A stretch of 64,000 bases of DNA, from positions 1 to 64,000 of IMG/VR virus record IMGVR_UViG_3300025402_000006. One strand, given 5' to 3'. The position numbers and the translations under genes were made by a program. Position 1 is the stretch's first letter. Each line of letters opens with the position of its first letter. The stretch comes from a virus. This document shows positions 19,601 through 25,860 of this stretch, piece after piece. The notes below the pieces were generated by a model that saw only the letters and a program-made list of their open reading frames with translations, was not told the DNA's origin and did not search any database.

Positions 19601-19650
19601 GTACAGCAGCTAATACGTATGTTATGCTACTCGGACAGACTAAGTTCTAA
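13657..19650 (+). CDS. Giant repeat-rich tail fibre (1997 residues)
   Basis: A receptor-binding fibre is the likely role. The N-terminal 150 residues carry the attachment-like module also seen at 12455 and 29333 (RGYDGTTATSHSVG). GGDLTGTYPNPT-type units occur at about residues 153, 482, 737 and 886, with a degenerate one near 1793. Between them are long arrays of NIASLSGSLATLSGQY and TTSGIVTNxTxYIATISGK units, typical of trimeric coiled or beta-helical shafts. A C1q/TNF-like beta-sandwich is plausible at about 938-1098. A YadA-like roll (repeated xAIGxxAxA) spans about 1639-1765. No S74-type self-cleaving chaperone is visible at the C-terminus. Confidence 0.85.
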   Translation: MALPDSSVIRSYPGGAAPTYLSASLDYAFASGQTITVANTTGWYEVSAGGYNTTNPLGTSGPFTLVVDYGLGSEEKILCASGAISLGVNTTIFVYNVSGTNGRGYDGTTATSHSVGTSSDYNVFPVATAIEQAQFNLAASKLGNSTLVVSGTTAGGDLAGTYPNPTLKAIYTGDTFSGGGGSFLPTFSWDNAGRITNVSGINIFIPTSAVSGLNTTISGLQTQINTNGTNISTQSGQINTLFATTSGQASSIATQSGQINSLFITTSGNSTDINNQAAAISGLNTQVSDLNNSTTSGFASVNTQISGLNVVVSGQANTLATEANNIAVLSGQYVTLSGNLVTTNSNVANLSGQFASLSGSYNTTSGIVTNQTGYIATLSGQMITANNGISTNAANLATLSGQYTTTSGIVTNHTSYIATISGKQITDENNIATLSGNIVTISGKQVTDEANIASLSGSLVTLSGQFVTTSGRTIFSGTNAGGDLTGTYPNPTLRTISGVSGTYGSATQTPLLSIDSNGRVTNAQLYTIQIAENQVNNLTTDMTSISGNIASVSGKQATDASNIASLSGSLATLSGQYVSTSGIVTNNTSYIATISGKQITDEANIASLSGSLATLSGQYVTTSGLVTNQAGYISTISGKQIADEANLATLSGQYATTSGIVTNNTGYIATISGKQVTDEANIASLSGSLATVSGVAYAALPRTGGTISGNLTVTGTLTAGSLTVSGGNVLISGSTANGDLSGTYPAPTVAKIQGVAVSPTTPTNNQVLRYSTTSGTWYAGTGNALFPTTTQSGNYTAVPNDYVVCNATAGAMTVTLTNAPANGSIIAVASQATSTYNVTVVASGSDTIPGGSFVLAGNGVFNSVEFYYDAGLAEWLIVSNQFGDVAGGDLTGTYPNPTVSYLNGVPVSPTPPNTGQVLASVGGVWTPITSSGIGTPGPGGANGYYGAFYDTTNQTATSTTSGNVLAIGSTFSANGITRSASGTITFGYAGTYLIAYTVQLITSSSASRNVDIWFRKNGVNVPNTNATFAVPASPTPGGGNAVTAAVTHIIVASGNDNFQIMWMPTNTDTTVETIASGANYPTAPGVFVSVSQIMYNQTGTYTVNAVAASGTNATTATPLTLSTYAPITGATASGNTASGTGVILPTPTYNGQWMQIHNEDLTHWLLVYPQPTAYIDNGSTGAPIWLPPTSYWEGVATTTTSWDTAIQPLTSNSLAVSYLVVPGQTDIELQTYGTPGTYGTTSGIPVITTDTYGRSTVTVTGVQINQSQVTGLSGNLSALSGSITTTSSNLATLSGQYATTSGIVTNQTGYIATLSGQMVTANSNIASTSGSLATLSGQFVALSGSYSTTSGNLNTTNTNVANLSGQYATLSGQYAATSGIVTNHTSYIAATSGSLATLSGQFVALSGSYNTTSGIVTSQTSYISTLSGQVVTLSGSDANKLPLSGGTVTGTLNVNSPFNVNGNVSITGTETISGALNVNYTINATTPTNNPPINFGGGLSYSDVNTIAGFNTSVNNYNQIVLQNTNSGTSASTNLNVSNNLGTSGTNYGEFGMNSSNFTGTGAFNTAGAVYLASASTDLAIGTYGNNAIHFVTNSATADAMTITSGGNVVVGSGLTVSGTFTLATGITISTPIGNYPIAIGYQAGQTDNGNGGVAVGYQAGQSNNNYGVSLGYLAGQNGNSKGVAIGAAAGQTTNASGIAIGFQAAALGNNNSIAIGFNSQTGSSGYAIALGTSSTASASGSVAIGMNATATGTNQFVLGTSNHNVQVPGTFAVSGSLTVSGTAVMTSGSAVGGDLTGTIGNAKVTKLQGYTVSSGAPTANAMLVYSGSQWTSGPAVSGTTGTGGIIPYATNPLLVAPLEQVVVSSGVVSSSAAAVLNTVSGGVYVYTAAPTSAWQIQITNAPTTVGQAVTVTVGTNNGSTAYLPSGFTINGYTVNGGTTLPAHGTAYTNTYTVTAYYQGGSIWTAADATVNYDFYAITLICTAANTYVMLLGQTKF
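14281..15740 (+). repeat. Shaft repeat array within the giant fibre, block 1
   Basis: Repeating units of roughly 20-40 codons built on LSGQYxTTSGIVTNxTxYIATISGKQ and NIASLSGSLATLSG. Synonymous differences between copies are frequent, so the repeats are old and kept at protein level. A second block with the same units occupies about 17461-17970. Confidence 0.75.
17461..17970 (+). repeat. Shaft repeat array within the giant fibre, block 2
   Basis: Further copies of the LSGQYATTSGIVTN and SLATLSGQFVALSGS units. The block is separated from block 1 by the central globular domains and followed by the distal region. Confidence 0.75.
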
Positions 19651-19675
19651 TGTTATTATTGGAGATTAATTTCTA

Positions 19676-20803
19676 ATGCCATTATTCTCATCGTTAAGTG
19701 ACCTTGCCGCTCGTGCTTATGGACTCCTATCAGGATCTTTAGCACCTATTAGCGACCTGTTTGCAAGAACAACATCAGGATCATTAGGAACAGCAACATC
19801 AGGACAACTTTGGGTTGCACAAACTGGTGTATGGTATGCAACGAGCGGATCAGCTACCACATCAACAGCAGCTAGTTCTTACCCATTAGCTACAATACCT
19901 TACAAAGCTAGTGCAACAATGACGTTGAAGAGTGCTTCAAACGGTACTGGAATTGCTTTTTGGTGGACAAGTACTGGTAACTGGTGGGCAGTTGTTAACA
20001 ATGCTTACTCACAAAATAACATAACAAGCTATACCTGTACTGGTGGATATCCTTGCACAGGTTATACATGCGCAGGCTATGGACCAGTGTGTCAAAGCTA
20101 TTACACTGTTTGTACAGGTTATGGTTACAGCAGTGCTTATGGTGATCCAAATGCTAAGGGAGCAACTACAACGTTGCCTAAGCGAAAGCGTCGTACAAAA
20201 GAAGATTCACCAAATACTCGACCCATTGATGTTCCAAAGCCGCAAAACCTTAGTTACGCACCAATTCCACCACCATTCTTCCCACCCTTCTTTCCGCCTT
20301 TCTTCCCACCCTTTTTCCCACCATTCTTTCCACCTTTCTTTCCTCCATTCTTTCCACCGTTCTTTCCTCCGTTCTTTCCACCGTATTTCCCACCGTGCAT
20401 AAGTTATGGATTAGCTTGTGGAGGATACGCTACAGGATGTACATCATATTCTTGCTCTTCTTATGGTGCTTGCGCTGGATACACAGCCAACTACACAACA
20501 CAGTACTATAACCAGCTAAGCTTGCTACAATCTGTAGGTGGTACAATCACTACAATTGCAACAGGAGTTCTACAAGGGCCTTCAAATAGCACAACAGCTC
20601 AGATTAACTCTATCCAAATCGTTACCACTAATAGCAACATTACAGCAACTGCCTTTAGTGATTCTGCATTGGTAACATCTCTGGGAACTTTGTCTAGCAA
20701 TCAGACTGCTCCAACTGGTAATGTTAGTGTTGGTATTATTGATTCACCGGTTGGCGGAAGTGCCACCCAAGGTAGTACTGTAGGACCATTTACAGCGTTA
20801 TAA
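19676..20803 (+). CDS. Lectin-like appendage protein with Cys/Tyr/FFPP insertion
   Basis: The two ends of this 375-residue protein together read like one concanavalin/laminin-G-like beta-sandwich: GIAFWWTSTGNWWAVVNN at about 92-109, resumed by YNQLSLLQSVGGTITTIATG at about 278-297. Between them an insertion of about 165 residues has three parts. First is a Cys/Tyr segment with C121, C127, C132, C139 and C146. Next come a basic linker and a 40-residue Pro/Phe array (201-240). Last is a second Cys/Tyr segment with C241, C248, C255, C260 and C266. Every cysteine is followed by Tyr at +3 or +4. Cysteine spacings are 6-5-7-7 and then 7-7-5-6, a mirror image. I know no described family like this. 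The gene follows the giant fibre and precedes the tailoring cassette, so a surface-exposed fibre tip is plausible. Confidence 0.75.
   Translation: MPLFSSLSDLAARAYGLLSGSLAPISDLFARTTSGSLGTATSGQLWVAQTGVWYATSGSATTSTAASSYPLATIPYKASATMTLKSASNGTGIAFWWTSTGNWWAVVNNAYSQNNITSYTCTGGYPCTGYTCAGYGPVCQSYYTVCTGYGYSSAYGDPNAKGATTTLPKRKRRTKEDSPNTRPIDVPKPQNLSYAPIPPPFFPPFFPPFFPPFFPPFFPPFFPPFFPPFFPPFFPPYFPPCISYGLACGGYATGCTSYSCSSYGACAGYTANYTTQYYNQLSLLQSVGGTITTIATGVLQGPSNSTTAQINSIQIVTTNSNITATAFSDSALVTSLGTLSSNQTAPTGNVSVGIIDSPVGGSATQGSTVGPFTAL
20276..20395 (+). repeat. Ten-unit FFPP tetrapeptide array
   Basis: Nine FFPP units and one final YFPP unit, in frame inside the lectin-like protein. Proline codons vary (CCA, CCC, CCG, CCT), as do phenylalanine codons (TTC, TTT). 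The repeat is therefore conserved as protein rather than being a fresh replication-slippage tract. A polyproline-type rod with aromatic faces is the likely shape. Confidence 0.9.
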
Positions 20804-20819
20804 TTAATAGAAAGAGACC

Positions 20820-21059
20820 ATGACAAACAAAGAAGAAAACCTAAATAATACGCCTCCTATGTATCGGATTGCTTTTATTCTTGATGGTTTTGTACAAGAA
20901 GTAATTGAATGCTCAGAGAGATTTGCAGCTTTATTACTAAGTAAGCCAATAGCAAGAAACATAACAGGACTTGACATACCGGTAGGATTTCAGTATGATG
21001 TAGCTACCGATACTTTCACTGATTTTGATGGTGAAAGCCTAGAAAATAATAGGAGTTAA
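20820..21059 (+). CDS. Small paralogous protein A
   Basis: A 79-residue protein. Its core, IAFILDGFVQEVIEC...AALLLSKPI...ITGLD, is clearly related to the next gene (LAFILDGQVVHVQSC...AAIMTSQPI...ITDHE). The two are tandem duplicates 1 nt apart. A short, soluble alpha/beta fold is likely. Function unknown; a similar style is seen in the 59-residue protein at 28642. Confidence 0.65.
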   Translation: MTNKEENLNNTPPMYRIAFILDGFVQEVIECSERFAALLLSKPIARNITGLDIPVGFQYDVATDTFTDFDGESLENNRS

Positions 21060-21060
21060 T

Positions 21061-21294
21061 ATGGCAATTCCAATCCCAGAAGATCCAATGATAGCTATCA
21101 ATACTACTAACCGTTTGGCATTTATCCTTGATGGTCAAGTAGTTCATGTTCAAAGTTGCAGTGCTAGAAATGCAGCAATTATGACAAGCCAACCAATAGT
21201 AATTGATATTACAGATCATGAACGCGGCGCTTTTATCCAAGTTGGTCTTGGTTACGATGAAGAAGCCGGTGAATTTGCGAGTGAATACCGTTAA
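21061..21294 (+). CDS. Small paralogous protein B
   Basis: A 77-residue tandem paralogue of the preceding gene, with the same LAFILDG core, a central cysteine, and a C-terminal GLGYDEEAGEF that parallels QYDVATDTF. No recognised domain. The pair opens the cassette that leads to the modification enzymes. Confidence 0.65.
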   Translation: MAIPIPEDPMIAINTTNRLAFILDGQVVHVQSCSARNAAIMTSQPIVIDITDHERGAFIQVGLGYDEEAGEFASEYR

Positions 21295-21296
21295 AA

Positions 21297-21617
21297 ATGA
21301 ACGGACAACCAAAGCAAACGCCTTGGGAATTATATTTAGAAAATCTAAAGAATACTTCCGAAGAAACATCTGAACAACGCCCAGCTAGACCATGGGATCT
21401 ATTCAATAAAAAAATTGGTAGAGTAGAAGACGAATTAGCTAGTGAACGCCTTGCAATTTGCAAAGATTGTCCACGCATTCGTAAGTCATCCATGCTATGT
21501 AAAGAATGTGGTTGCTTTATGCCTGGAAAAGTAAAATTACCTAATGCATTCTGTCCAATAGGTAAATGGCAAGCCGTTGAACAAGAACTAGAGGTTAATG
21601 AGGAAGACGAAGAGTAA
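21297..21617 (+). CDS. Zinc-binding protein, DUF6171-like
   Basis: This 106-residue protein has a C-terminal cluster CKDC-x11-CKECGC-x12-CPIGKW. That matches a small phage and bacterial zinc-binding family ending in CP.GKW (resembles DUF6171). The N-terminal half is charged and probably disordered, and the C-terminus is an acidic tail. Its stop overlaps the next start (TAATG), so it is cotranslated with the downstream gene. Biochemical role unknown. Confidence 0.65.
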   Translation: MNGQPKQTPWELYLENLKNTSEETSEQRPARPWDLFNKKIGRVEDELASERLAICKDCPRIRKSSMLCKECGCFMPGKVKLPNAFCPIGKWQAVEQELEVNEEDEE

Positions 21618-22297
21618 TGTCGCGTCAAATCATAAAATACGAAAGTCGTAATGGTTTTATAGATCACATGAGGCCTATGCTTTCCGTTGTACCTGATTGG
21701 TACAAAAAAACAAAAAGATGGGTAACTGACGAAAATGGTCAAGAATGGCCTGGAGTTAAACATTGCATCCCATTCCTTGAAAGCCTTACGCTCGGTTACA
21801 CCATAGTTCTTGAAGAAAGTGTATATGTTCAAAGAACAGAAAACGGTGTAATTATACGTTATAATAATCCAAAAGAACCTGTCGTTAACAATAGGCCAAG
21901 TGCAGTAACTGATCCATCACCAGTCCCAGAGGGATATGAAGATGAACATTTTATTTGGTTTGCTAACATAACTGTAAGACCTCCTGATGGTTATTCATTA
22001 CTTTACACACACCCATTGAATCGTTGGGATCTACCATTCTTAACAAGCAGTGCGGTGGTAGACGATTATGTAATGCCCGGTGCTAACATGTCTTTTTTTA
22101 TTAAAAAAGGTTTTGAAGGTGAAATACCTAAAGGCACCCCTATAGCTCAAGTGATACCATTTAAAAGAGAAGAATGGGTAGCTAAATCTACAAAAGGTCT
22201 TTGGGACATAGCTGATACTACTGTGAAAGCTCCTATATCTGAGTTGTTGAATGGTCATTATAGAAAAAACTTCTGGAAGAAGAAGGTGTATAAATAA
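21617..22297 (+). CDS. DUF6065-like protein, copy 1
   Basis: This 226-residue protein has a series of conserved-looking blocks shared with the next gene: VPDWYKKT near the N-terminus, KHCIPFLESLTLGY, DEHFIWFAN, PPDGYSLLYTHPLNR, and FFIKKGFEGEIPKGTPIAQ followed by VIPFKREEW. The pattern matches an uncharacterised family common in large aquatic phages (resembles DUF6065). It looks like a beta-sandwich, cupin-like fold with His and Asp positions, but no known active site. Proximity to hydroxylases makes an enzyme or binding role possible. Confidence 0.7.
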   Translation: MSRQIIKYESRNGFIDHMRPMLSVVPDWYKKTKRWVTDENGQEWPGVKHCIPFLESLTLGYTIVLEESVYVQRTENGVIIRYNNPKEPVVNNRPSAVTDPSPVPEGYEDEHFIWFANITVRPPDGYSLLYTHPLNRWDLPFLTSSAVVDDYVMPGANMSFFIKKGFEGEIPKGTPIAQVIPFKREEWVAKSTKGLWDIADTTVKAPISELLNGHYRKNFWKKKVYK

Positions 22298-23010
22298 TGT
22301 TTAAAAAGAATAATAAAAACGTACTTCATTATGAAGGCTCCCCAACCGTAGAAAAAAAGGGTATAGGAGCTATGGTTGAAATCGTACCTGATTGGTATAA
22401 AAAAACACCAAAGTTTTTAGATAATAAAGATCCAAATAACAATATGCCTGCTATGGGTCTTAAGATGTGTATACCATTCTTAGATGCTATGACAACTGGA
22501 TTTTATATGTCTTTGCCACAAGAAGTTTATGTAGAGCAAACAGAGAATGGACCATCTATCCGTTGCAAACAACAACCAATGCCAATTAGCAATAGACCTC
22601 CAATGACTACAGACCCAATGCCATCGCCAGCTGGTCATGATGAAGAGCATTTTATTTGGCAAACTCAGTATGCTTTCCACCTTCCTGAAGGATATAGTGC
22701 AATTCTGACACACCCATTTAATAGGTTTGAACTACCATTTATAACATTTACTGGTATTGTAGACGGTGACTTTTTTATGCATGGCGGCAATATACCTTTT
22801 AGTATTAAAAAAGGCTTTGAAGGAGTTATCCCTAAAGGTACTCCAATACTGCAAATTATACCATTCAAAAGAGAAGACTGGGTAGCTAAAAAGAAAAAAG
22901 GAGTATGGAAAAGAAGCATGGAAAACCATCCCGAAAGAAGCTATGATTATCAAGTTGGTTGGTATAGAAAAAATATATGGCGTAAAAAAACTTATAAGGT
23001 AGAAAGTTAA
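22297..23010 (+). CDS. DUF6065-like protein, copy 2
   Basis: A tandem paralogue of the previous gene (237 residues) with the same blocks in order: VPDWYKKTP, MCIPFLDAMTTGFY, DEEHFIWQTQ, PEGYSAILTHPFNR, and FSIKKGFEGVIPKGTPILQ followed by IIPFKREDW. Start and stop overlap its neighbours (TAATG on both sides). The two copies have diverged strongly at surface-type positions, suggesting an old duplication with separate specificities. DNA here is visibly richer in A and T than the fibre genes. Confidence 0.7.
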   Translation: MFKKNNKNVLHYEGSPTVEKKGIGAMVEIVPDWYKKTPKFLDNKDPNNNMPAMGLKMCIPFLDAMTTGFYMSLPQEVYVEQTENGPSIRCKQQPMPISNRPPMTTDPMPSPAGHDEEHFIWQTQYAFHLPEGYSAILTHPFNRFELPFITFTGIVDGDFFMHGGNIPFSIKKGFEGVIPKGTPILQIIPFKREDWVAKKKKGVWKRSMENHPERSYDYQVGWYRKNIWRKKTYKVES

Positions 23011-23282
23011 TGTTTAAGAAAAACAAAATATATAATGAAAAGCGTCGTTGGAAAACAATGGTAATCCCTAAGAACGATGAGAACCAAACAAGGTACCTTC
23101 GTTTTACGGAATCACGCACTGCAACAAGACTGTTCATAGAAAAAGACAAGAATTACAAATTTTATGTTGTCTCTAGAGGAACTAACCCAGGTAAAGTAAA
23201 AGTAGTCGGAATTGCAACAGACATAAAGAGTGCTATCACATTATCTAACCTTGAATTGGAAAAAATCAATAAAGGTGAATAA
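23010..23282 (+). CDS. Small basic protein
   Basis: A 90-residue Lys/Arg-rich protein with alternating beta-strand patterns in residues 35-75 and a final amphipathic helix. It overlaps both neighbours by the TAATG signature, so it belongs to the same translational unit as the DUF6065-like and sulfotransferase genes. Function unknown. Confidence 0.6.
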   Translation: MFKKNKIYNEKRRWKTMVIPKNDENQTRYLRFTESRTATRLFIEKDKNYKFYVVSRGTNPGKVKVVGIATDIKSAITLSNLELEKINKGE

Positions 23283-23986
23283 TGATTTATTCACCTGATA
23301 ATAACTTTTTATTGTTAAAAAATTATAAAGTTGGTGGGAGCTCATTAGAAATAGCGTTGACCAATATAGTTCCAGAAAATGCTACTTGCACAGAACTTAA
23401 ACCTTCAGAGTATGGTCATATGCCAAGAAACCATATATATGATAATATTGAACTAGAAAACCATGCTTCATATTATGATATATGTGATATATTCGGTGAA
23501 GAAAAAATAAATAATACAATTTCTGTTGTCTTTGTAAGACACCCATATGAGATTGTAGCTTCATGGTATTTTCATAAAATGAAAGAATATTGGGGAGAAA
23601 AAACCAATGATAATGCTGACCCATTTGAATATGGTGGCGGTTATGACTGGGATGCGTTATCTCTAAAACAAAAAGATTATTTAAATAAAATGTTTTTCTA
23701 TGGAAAAGAAACAGATTTTCGTTCTATTAATAGTACAAAATGGATATATGCACCAAATGGTGAAATACTAGTTGATCATGTTCTACGATATGAGAATGGA
23801 ATAGAAAACGAAATAAATAAAATTTTACCAATGGTTGGGCTGCCAAAGATTACAATACCTTACAAAGCAAAAAGCAAATACAAACCACAACATATTACCT
23901 ATAAAAATATGTTTGGCAAACAAGAACTTGAAACTATACAAAAAGAATGGTCTTGGGAATTTGAAATCTTTGGTTATGAGCCTTAA
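23282..23986 (+). CDS. PAPS-dependent sulfotransferase
   Basis: Sulfotransferases move a sulfuryl group from PAPS to a hydroxyl or amine. The sequence shows the two cofactor motifs. A 5'-phosphosulfate loop lies at residues 16-21 (KVGGSS) after a beta strand. A 3'-phosphate site lies in VVFVRHPYEIVASWYF, with Arg86, Pro88 and Ser94 in the classical R-x-P-x5-S spacing. Length (234) is in the usual range. The gene lies in one operon with an APS-kinase-like gene four genes downstream, which could supply PAPS. The acceptor is unknown: virion protein, capsule or teichoic glycan are options. The first gene downstream starts directly after its stop. Confidence 0.8.
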   Translation: MIYSPDNNFLLLKNYKVGGSSLEIALTNIVPENATCTELKPSEYGHMPRNHIYDNIELENHASYYDICDIFGEEKINNTISVVFVRHPYEIVASWYFHKMKEYWGEKTNDNADPFEYGGGYDWDALSLKQKDYLNKMFFYGKETDFRSINSTKWIYAPNGEILVDHVLRYENGIENEINKILPMVGLPKITIPYKAKSKYKPQHITYKNMFGKQELETIQKEWSWEFEIFGYEP

Positions 23987-24562
23987 ATGACACTAACTAA
24001 GGTTTGGAGCAAATACAATAATCCATTTAATTTTATTAACAAAGGCAACGTAGACGTTGGTAAAATTGCGGATTATTTGTTGAGCAAGAATGAAGATAAA
24101 TACTTTGATGAACGGTTAAATATAATCCACCATCAACATGGTAAAATTCTAATAGTGCAAGATTACCCCAGGAATTGGTTCTATCCGGCACCTTTCACGC
24201 CAGAATTTGAATGTAAAGATAAAGAACTTTGGGCATTAACTAAACCAATAATCGATAAATTAGAAAAAGACTGCGATGGTAAAGCAGCTAAAATATTTTA
24301 TTTCTTATTGCCAGCTGGAACCAATATCTATATTCATATGGATCTTGGACAATATTTTAGTGCTGTACATAGACATCAAATACCGATAATAACTAATCCT
24401 CAATGTGAAACATGGGTTGATGGCGAAACTATAAACATGAAGCCAGGGGAAATCTGGGAGATAAATAATGTTAAACGCCATGCAGTTGATAACAATGGAA
24501 CAACACCAAGGATTAATTTAGTTGTGGACATAATGCCTATGTGGGCTATAGAATCAAAATAG
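23987..24562 (+). CDS. Aspartyl/asparaginyl beta-hydroxylase-like 2OG-Fe(II) oxygenase
   Basis: This enzyme type uses 2-oxoglutarate, oxygen and Fe(II) to hydroxylate side chains. The 191-residue protein has a double-stranded beta-helix pattern in its second half: LLPAGTNIYIHMD provides the H117-x-D119 metal pair, MKPGEIWEINNVKRHAVDN the distal His165, and PRINLVVDI the 2OG-binding Arg175. The order and spacing match the Asp/Asn hydroxylase family better than prolyl hydroxylases. It begins at the base after the sulfotransferase stop. The substrate is unknown. Confidence 0.78.
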   Translation: MTLTKVWSKYNNPFNFINKGNVDVGKIADYLLSKNEDKYFDERLNIIHHQHGKILIVQDYPRNWFYPAPFTPEFECKDKELWALTKPIIDKLEKDCDGKAAKIFYFLLPAGTNIYIHMDLGQYFSAVHRHQIPIITNPQCETWVDGETINMKPGEIWEINNVKRHAVDNNGTTPRINLVVDIMPMWAIESK

Positions 24563-24572
24563 GAGACAAAAT

Positions 24573-25268
24573 ATGCTTAGAGAACAATTTGAATTGCCTT
24601 TAAATCAAAAAGCATATGATGACGGCTTTTACGAGTTTCGTGGATTGCAAATAGCCATTGGTGAGGGTGTTTATGCAGAGGCTTATGGAATTGATGTGTT
24701 TTTTGAGAACATGTTACTTTTTGTAAAAGAAAAGATTAATTCATTAGAAGGCCTTACCATAATAGACATGTGTGCTGGATCAGGCATGCTCGGCATAGCA
24801 ATGGCAATAGAATTCCCCAATTCAGTAATTTATGGTGTAGAGAAATATGAAAAGCCATTTTTTTGGACTACAAAGAATGCAGATGGTTTTAAAGAGCAAA
24901 TAAATAAAAGCAATTCTAAATTCATTCCAGTGATGTGTAGTGCTCTTGATTCAATTGATAATCTTAAACATCTTCATGGTCAGGTCGATTTTATTCTTGC
25001 AGGTTATCCATGCATACCCATCCCAGATGACCTTTCAAAAGTGGATACTCTCCCTTACGATCTAACATCAGTAGCTGGTGGCGAAGACGGGTTAGATGTT
25101 ATAAAAGAAATTTTAACCGCATCATCTATTCTTCTAAAAAAAGGTGGAATTTTAGTAACAACTACTCCAGTAAGAATGTTTAAACATGTAGAACCATTGC
25201 TTGATGACTCAGTGTGGAGCGAAACATTTGAATCACCTCTTGAGTTCATGGTTACAGTTAAAAAATAA
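24573..25268 (+). CDS. PrmC/HemK-like SAM methyltransferase with altered catalytic motif
   Basis: A class I SAM methyltransferase fold is clear: motif I is IIDMCAGSGMLGIAMA (about residues 63-78), with an acidic residue (Glu90) at the end of the second strand. GGEDGLD at 169-175 is characteristic of the PrmC glutamine methyltransferase group. The usual NPPY catalytic tetrapeptide is replaced: the aligned stretch reads VDFILAGYPCIP (residues 138-149), so the Asn is missing. This argues against ordinary release-factor methylation and for a changed substrate or reaction. The gene has an AGGAG site and sits between the two oxygenases. Confidence 0.75.
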   Translation: MLREQFELPLNQKAYDDGFYEFRGLQIAIGEGVYAEAYGIDVFFENMLLFVKEKINSLEGLTIIDMCAGSGMLGIAMAIEFPNSVIYGVEKYEKPFFWTTKNADGFKEQINKSNSKFIPVMCSALDSIDNLKHLHGQVDFILAGYPCIPIPDDLSKVDTLPYDLTSVAGGEDGLDVIKEILTASSILLKKGGILVTTTPVRMFKHVEPLLDDSVWSETFESPLEFMVTVKK

Positions 25269-25278
25269 AAGGTAAATC

Positions 25279-25860
25279 ATGGATGAAATAAAAAGAGAAA
25301 TATTAGCACCAGGCATCATAAGCTATAGCAATGTAGGAGCAAATATTTCTAATATGGTTCCTGAATGGGAAGAGCATGTTAAAAATGGTTCTTTAAATTG
25401 GGCTCCACATTCTTATGTTGGAGAAAACATAAATGTTCCAGAAGTTAGAAAAGTAAAGCTTATGGGTATTTCCAATGATGGTATAAACGAAATAATAGAT
25501 AGTATAAGAGAACATTTTGATAATGCTTATAAAGCATACGTAGACGATTATTGTGAAAGGTATCGTACCAATACTATTGGATCTGATGCATACCAAATTC
25601 TAAAGTATGAAATAGGTCATCATTATAAAGCACATACTGATTGGGATCGTGGTGAGTGGTTTGAAAAAAGAACTTTTTCTTTAACACATTATCTTAACGA
25701 TGATTACGAGGGTGGAGAAATTAATTATGTTGAATTTGGTTTAAAAATTAAACCAAAGAAGGGGCAATTGATTATTTTCCCTGCACACTTCCCTTATGCA
25801 CACCAAGTAGAACCAGTTATCAGTGGAGTGCGCTGGGCAATAACAAAATTCTACCACTAA
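25279..25860 (+). CDS. Prolyl-4-hydroxylase-like 2OG-Fe(II) oxygenase
   Basis: This 193-residue protein shows the P4H-type core. YQILKYEIGHHYKAHTDW gives the H119-x-D121 iron pair, FSLTHYLNDDYEGGEINY the conserved strand and GGE turn, FPAHFPYAHQVEPV the distal His175, and GVRWAITKF the 2OG-binding Arg185. All expected metal and cofactor ligands are present, so it should be active. Related enzymes hydroxylate proline in proteins, though phage versions are mostly uncharacterised. Nearby Pro-rich substrates exist (the FFPP array). Its stop overlaps the next ATG. Confidence 0.82.
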   Translation: MDEIKREILAPGIISYSNVGANISNMVPEWEEHVKNGSLNWAPHSYVGENINVPEVRKVKLMGISNDGINEIIDSIREHFDNAYKAYVDDYCERYRTNTIGSDAYQILKYEIGHHYKAHTDWDRGEWFEKRTFSLTHYLNDDYEGGEINYVEFGLKIKPKKGQLIIFPAHFPYAHQVEPVISGVRWAITKFYH

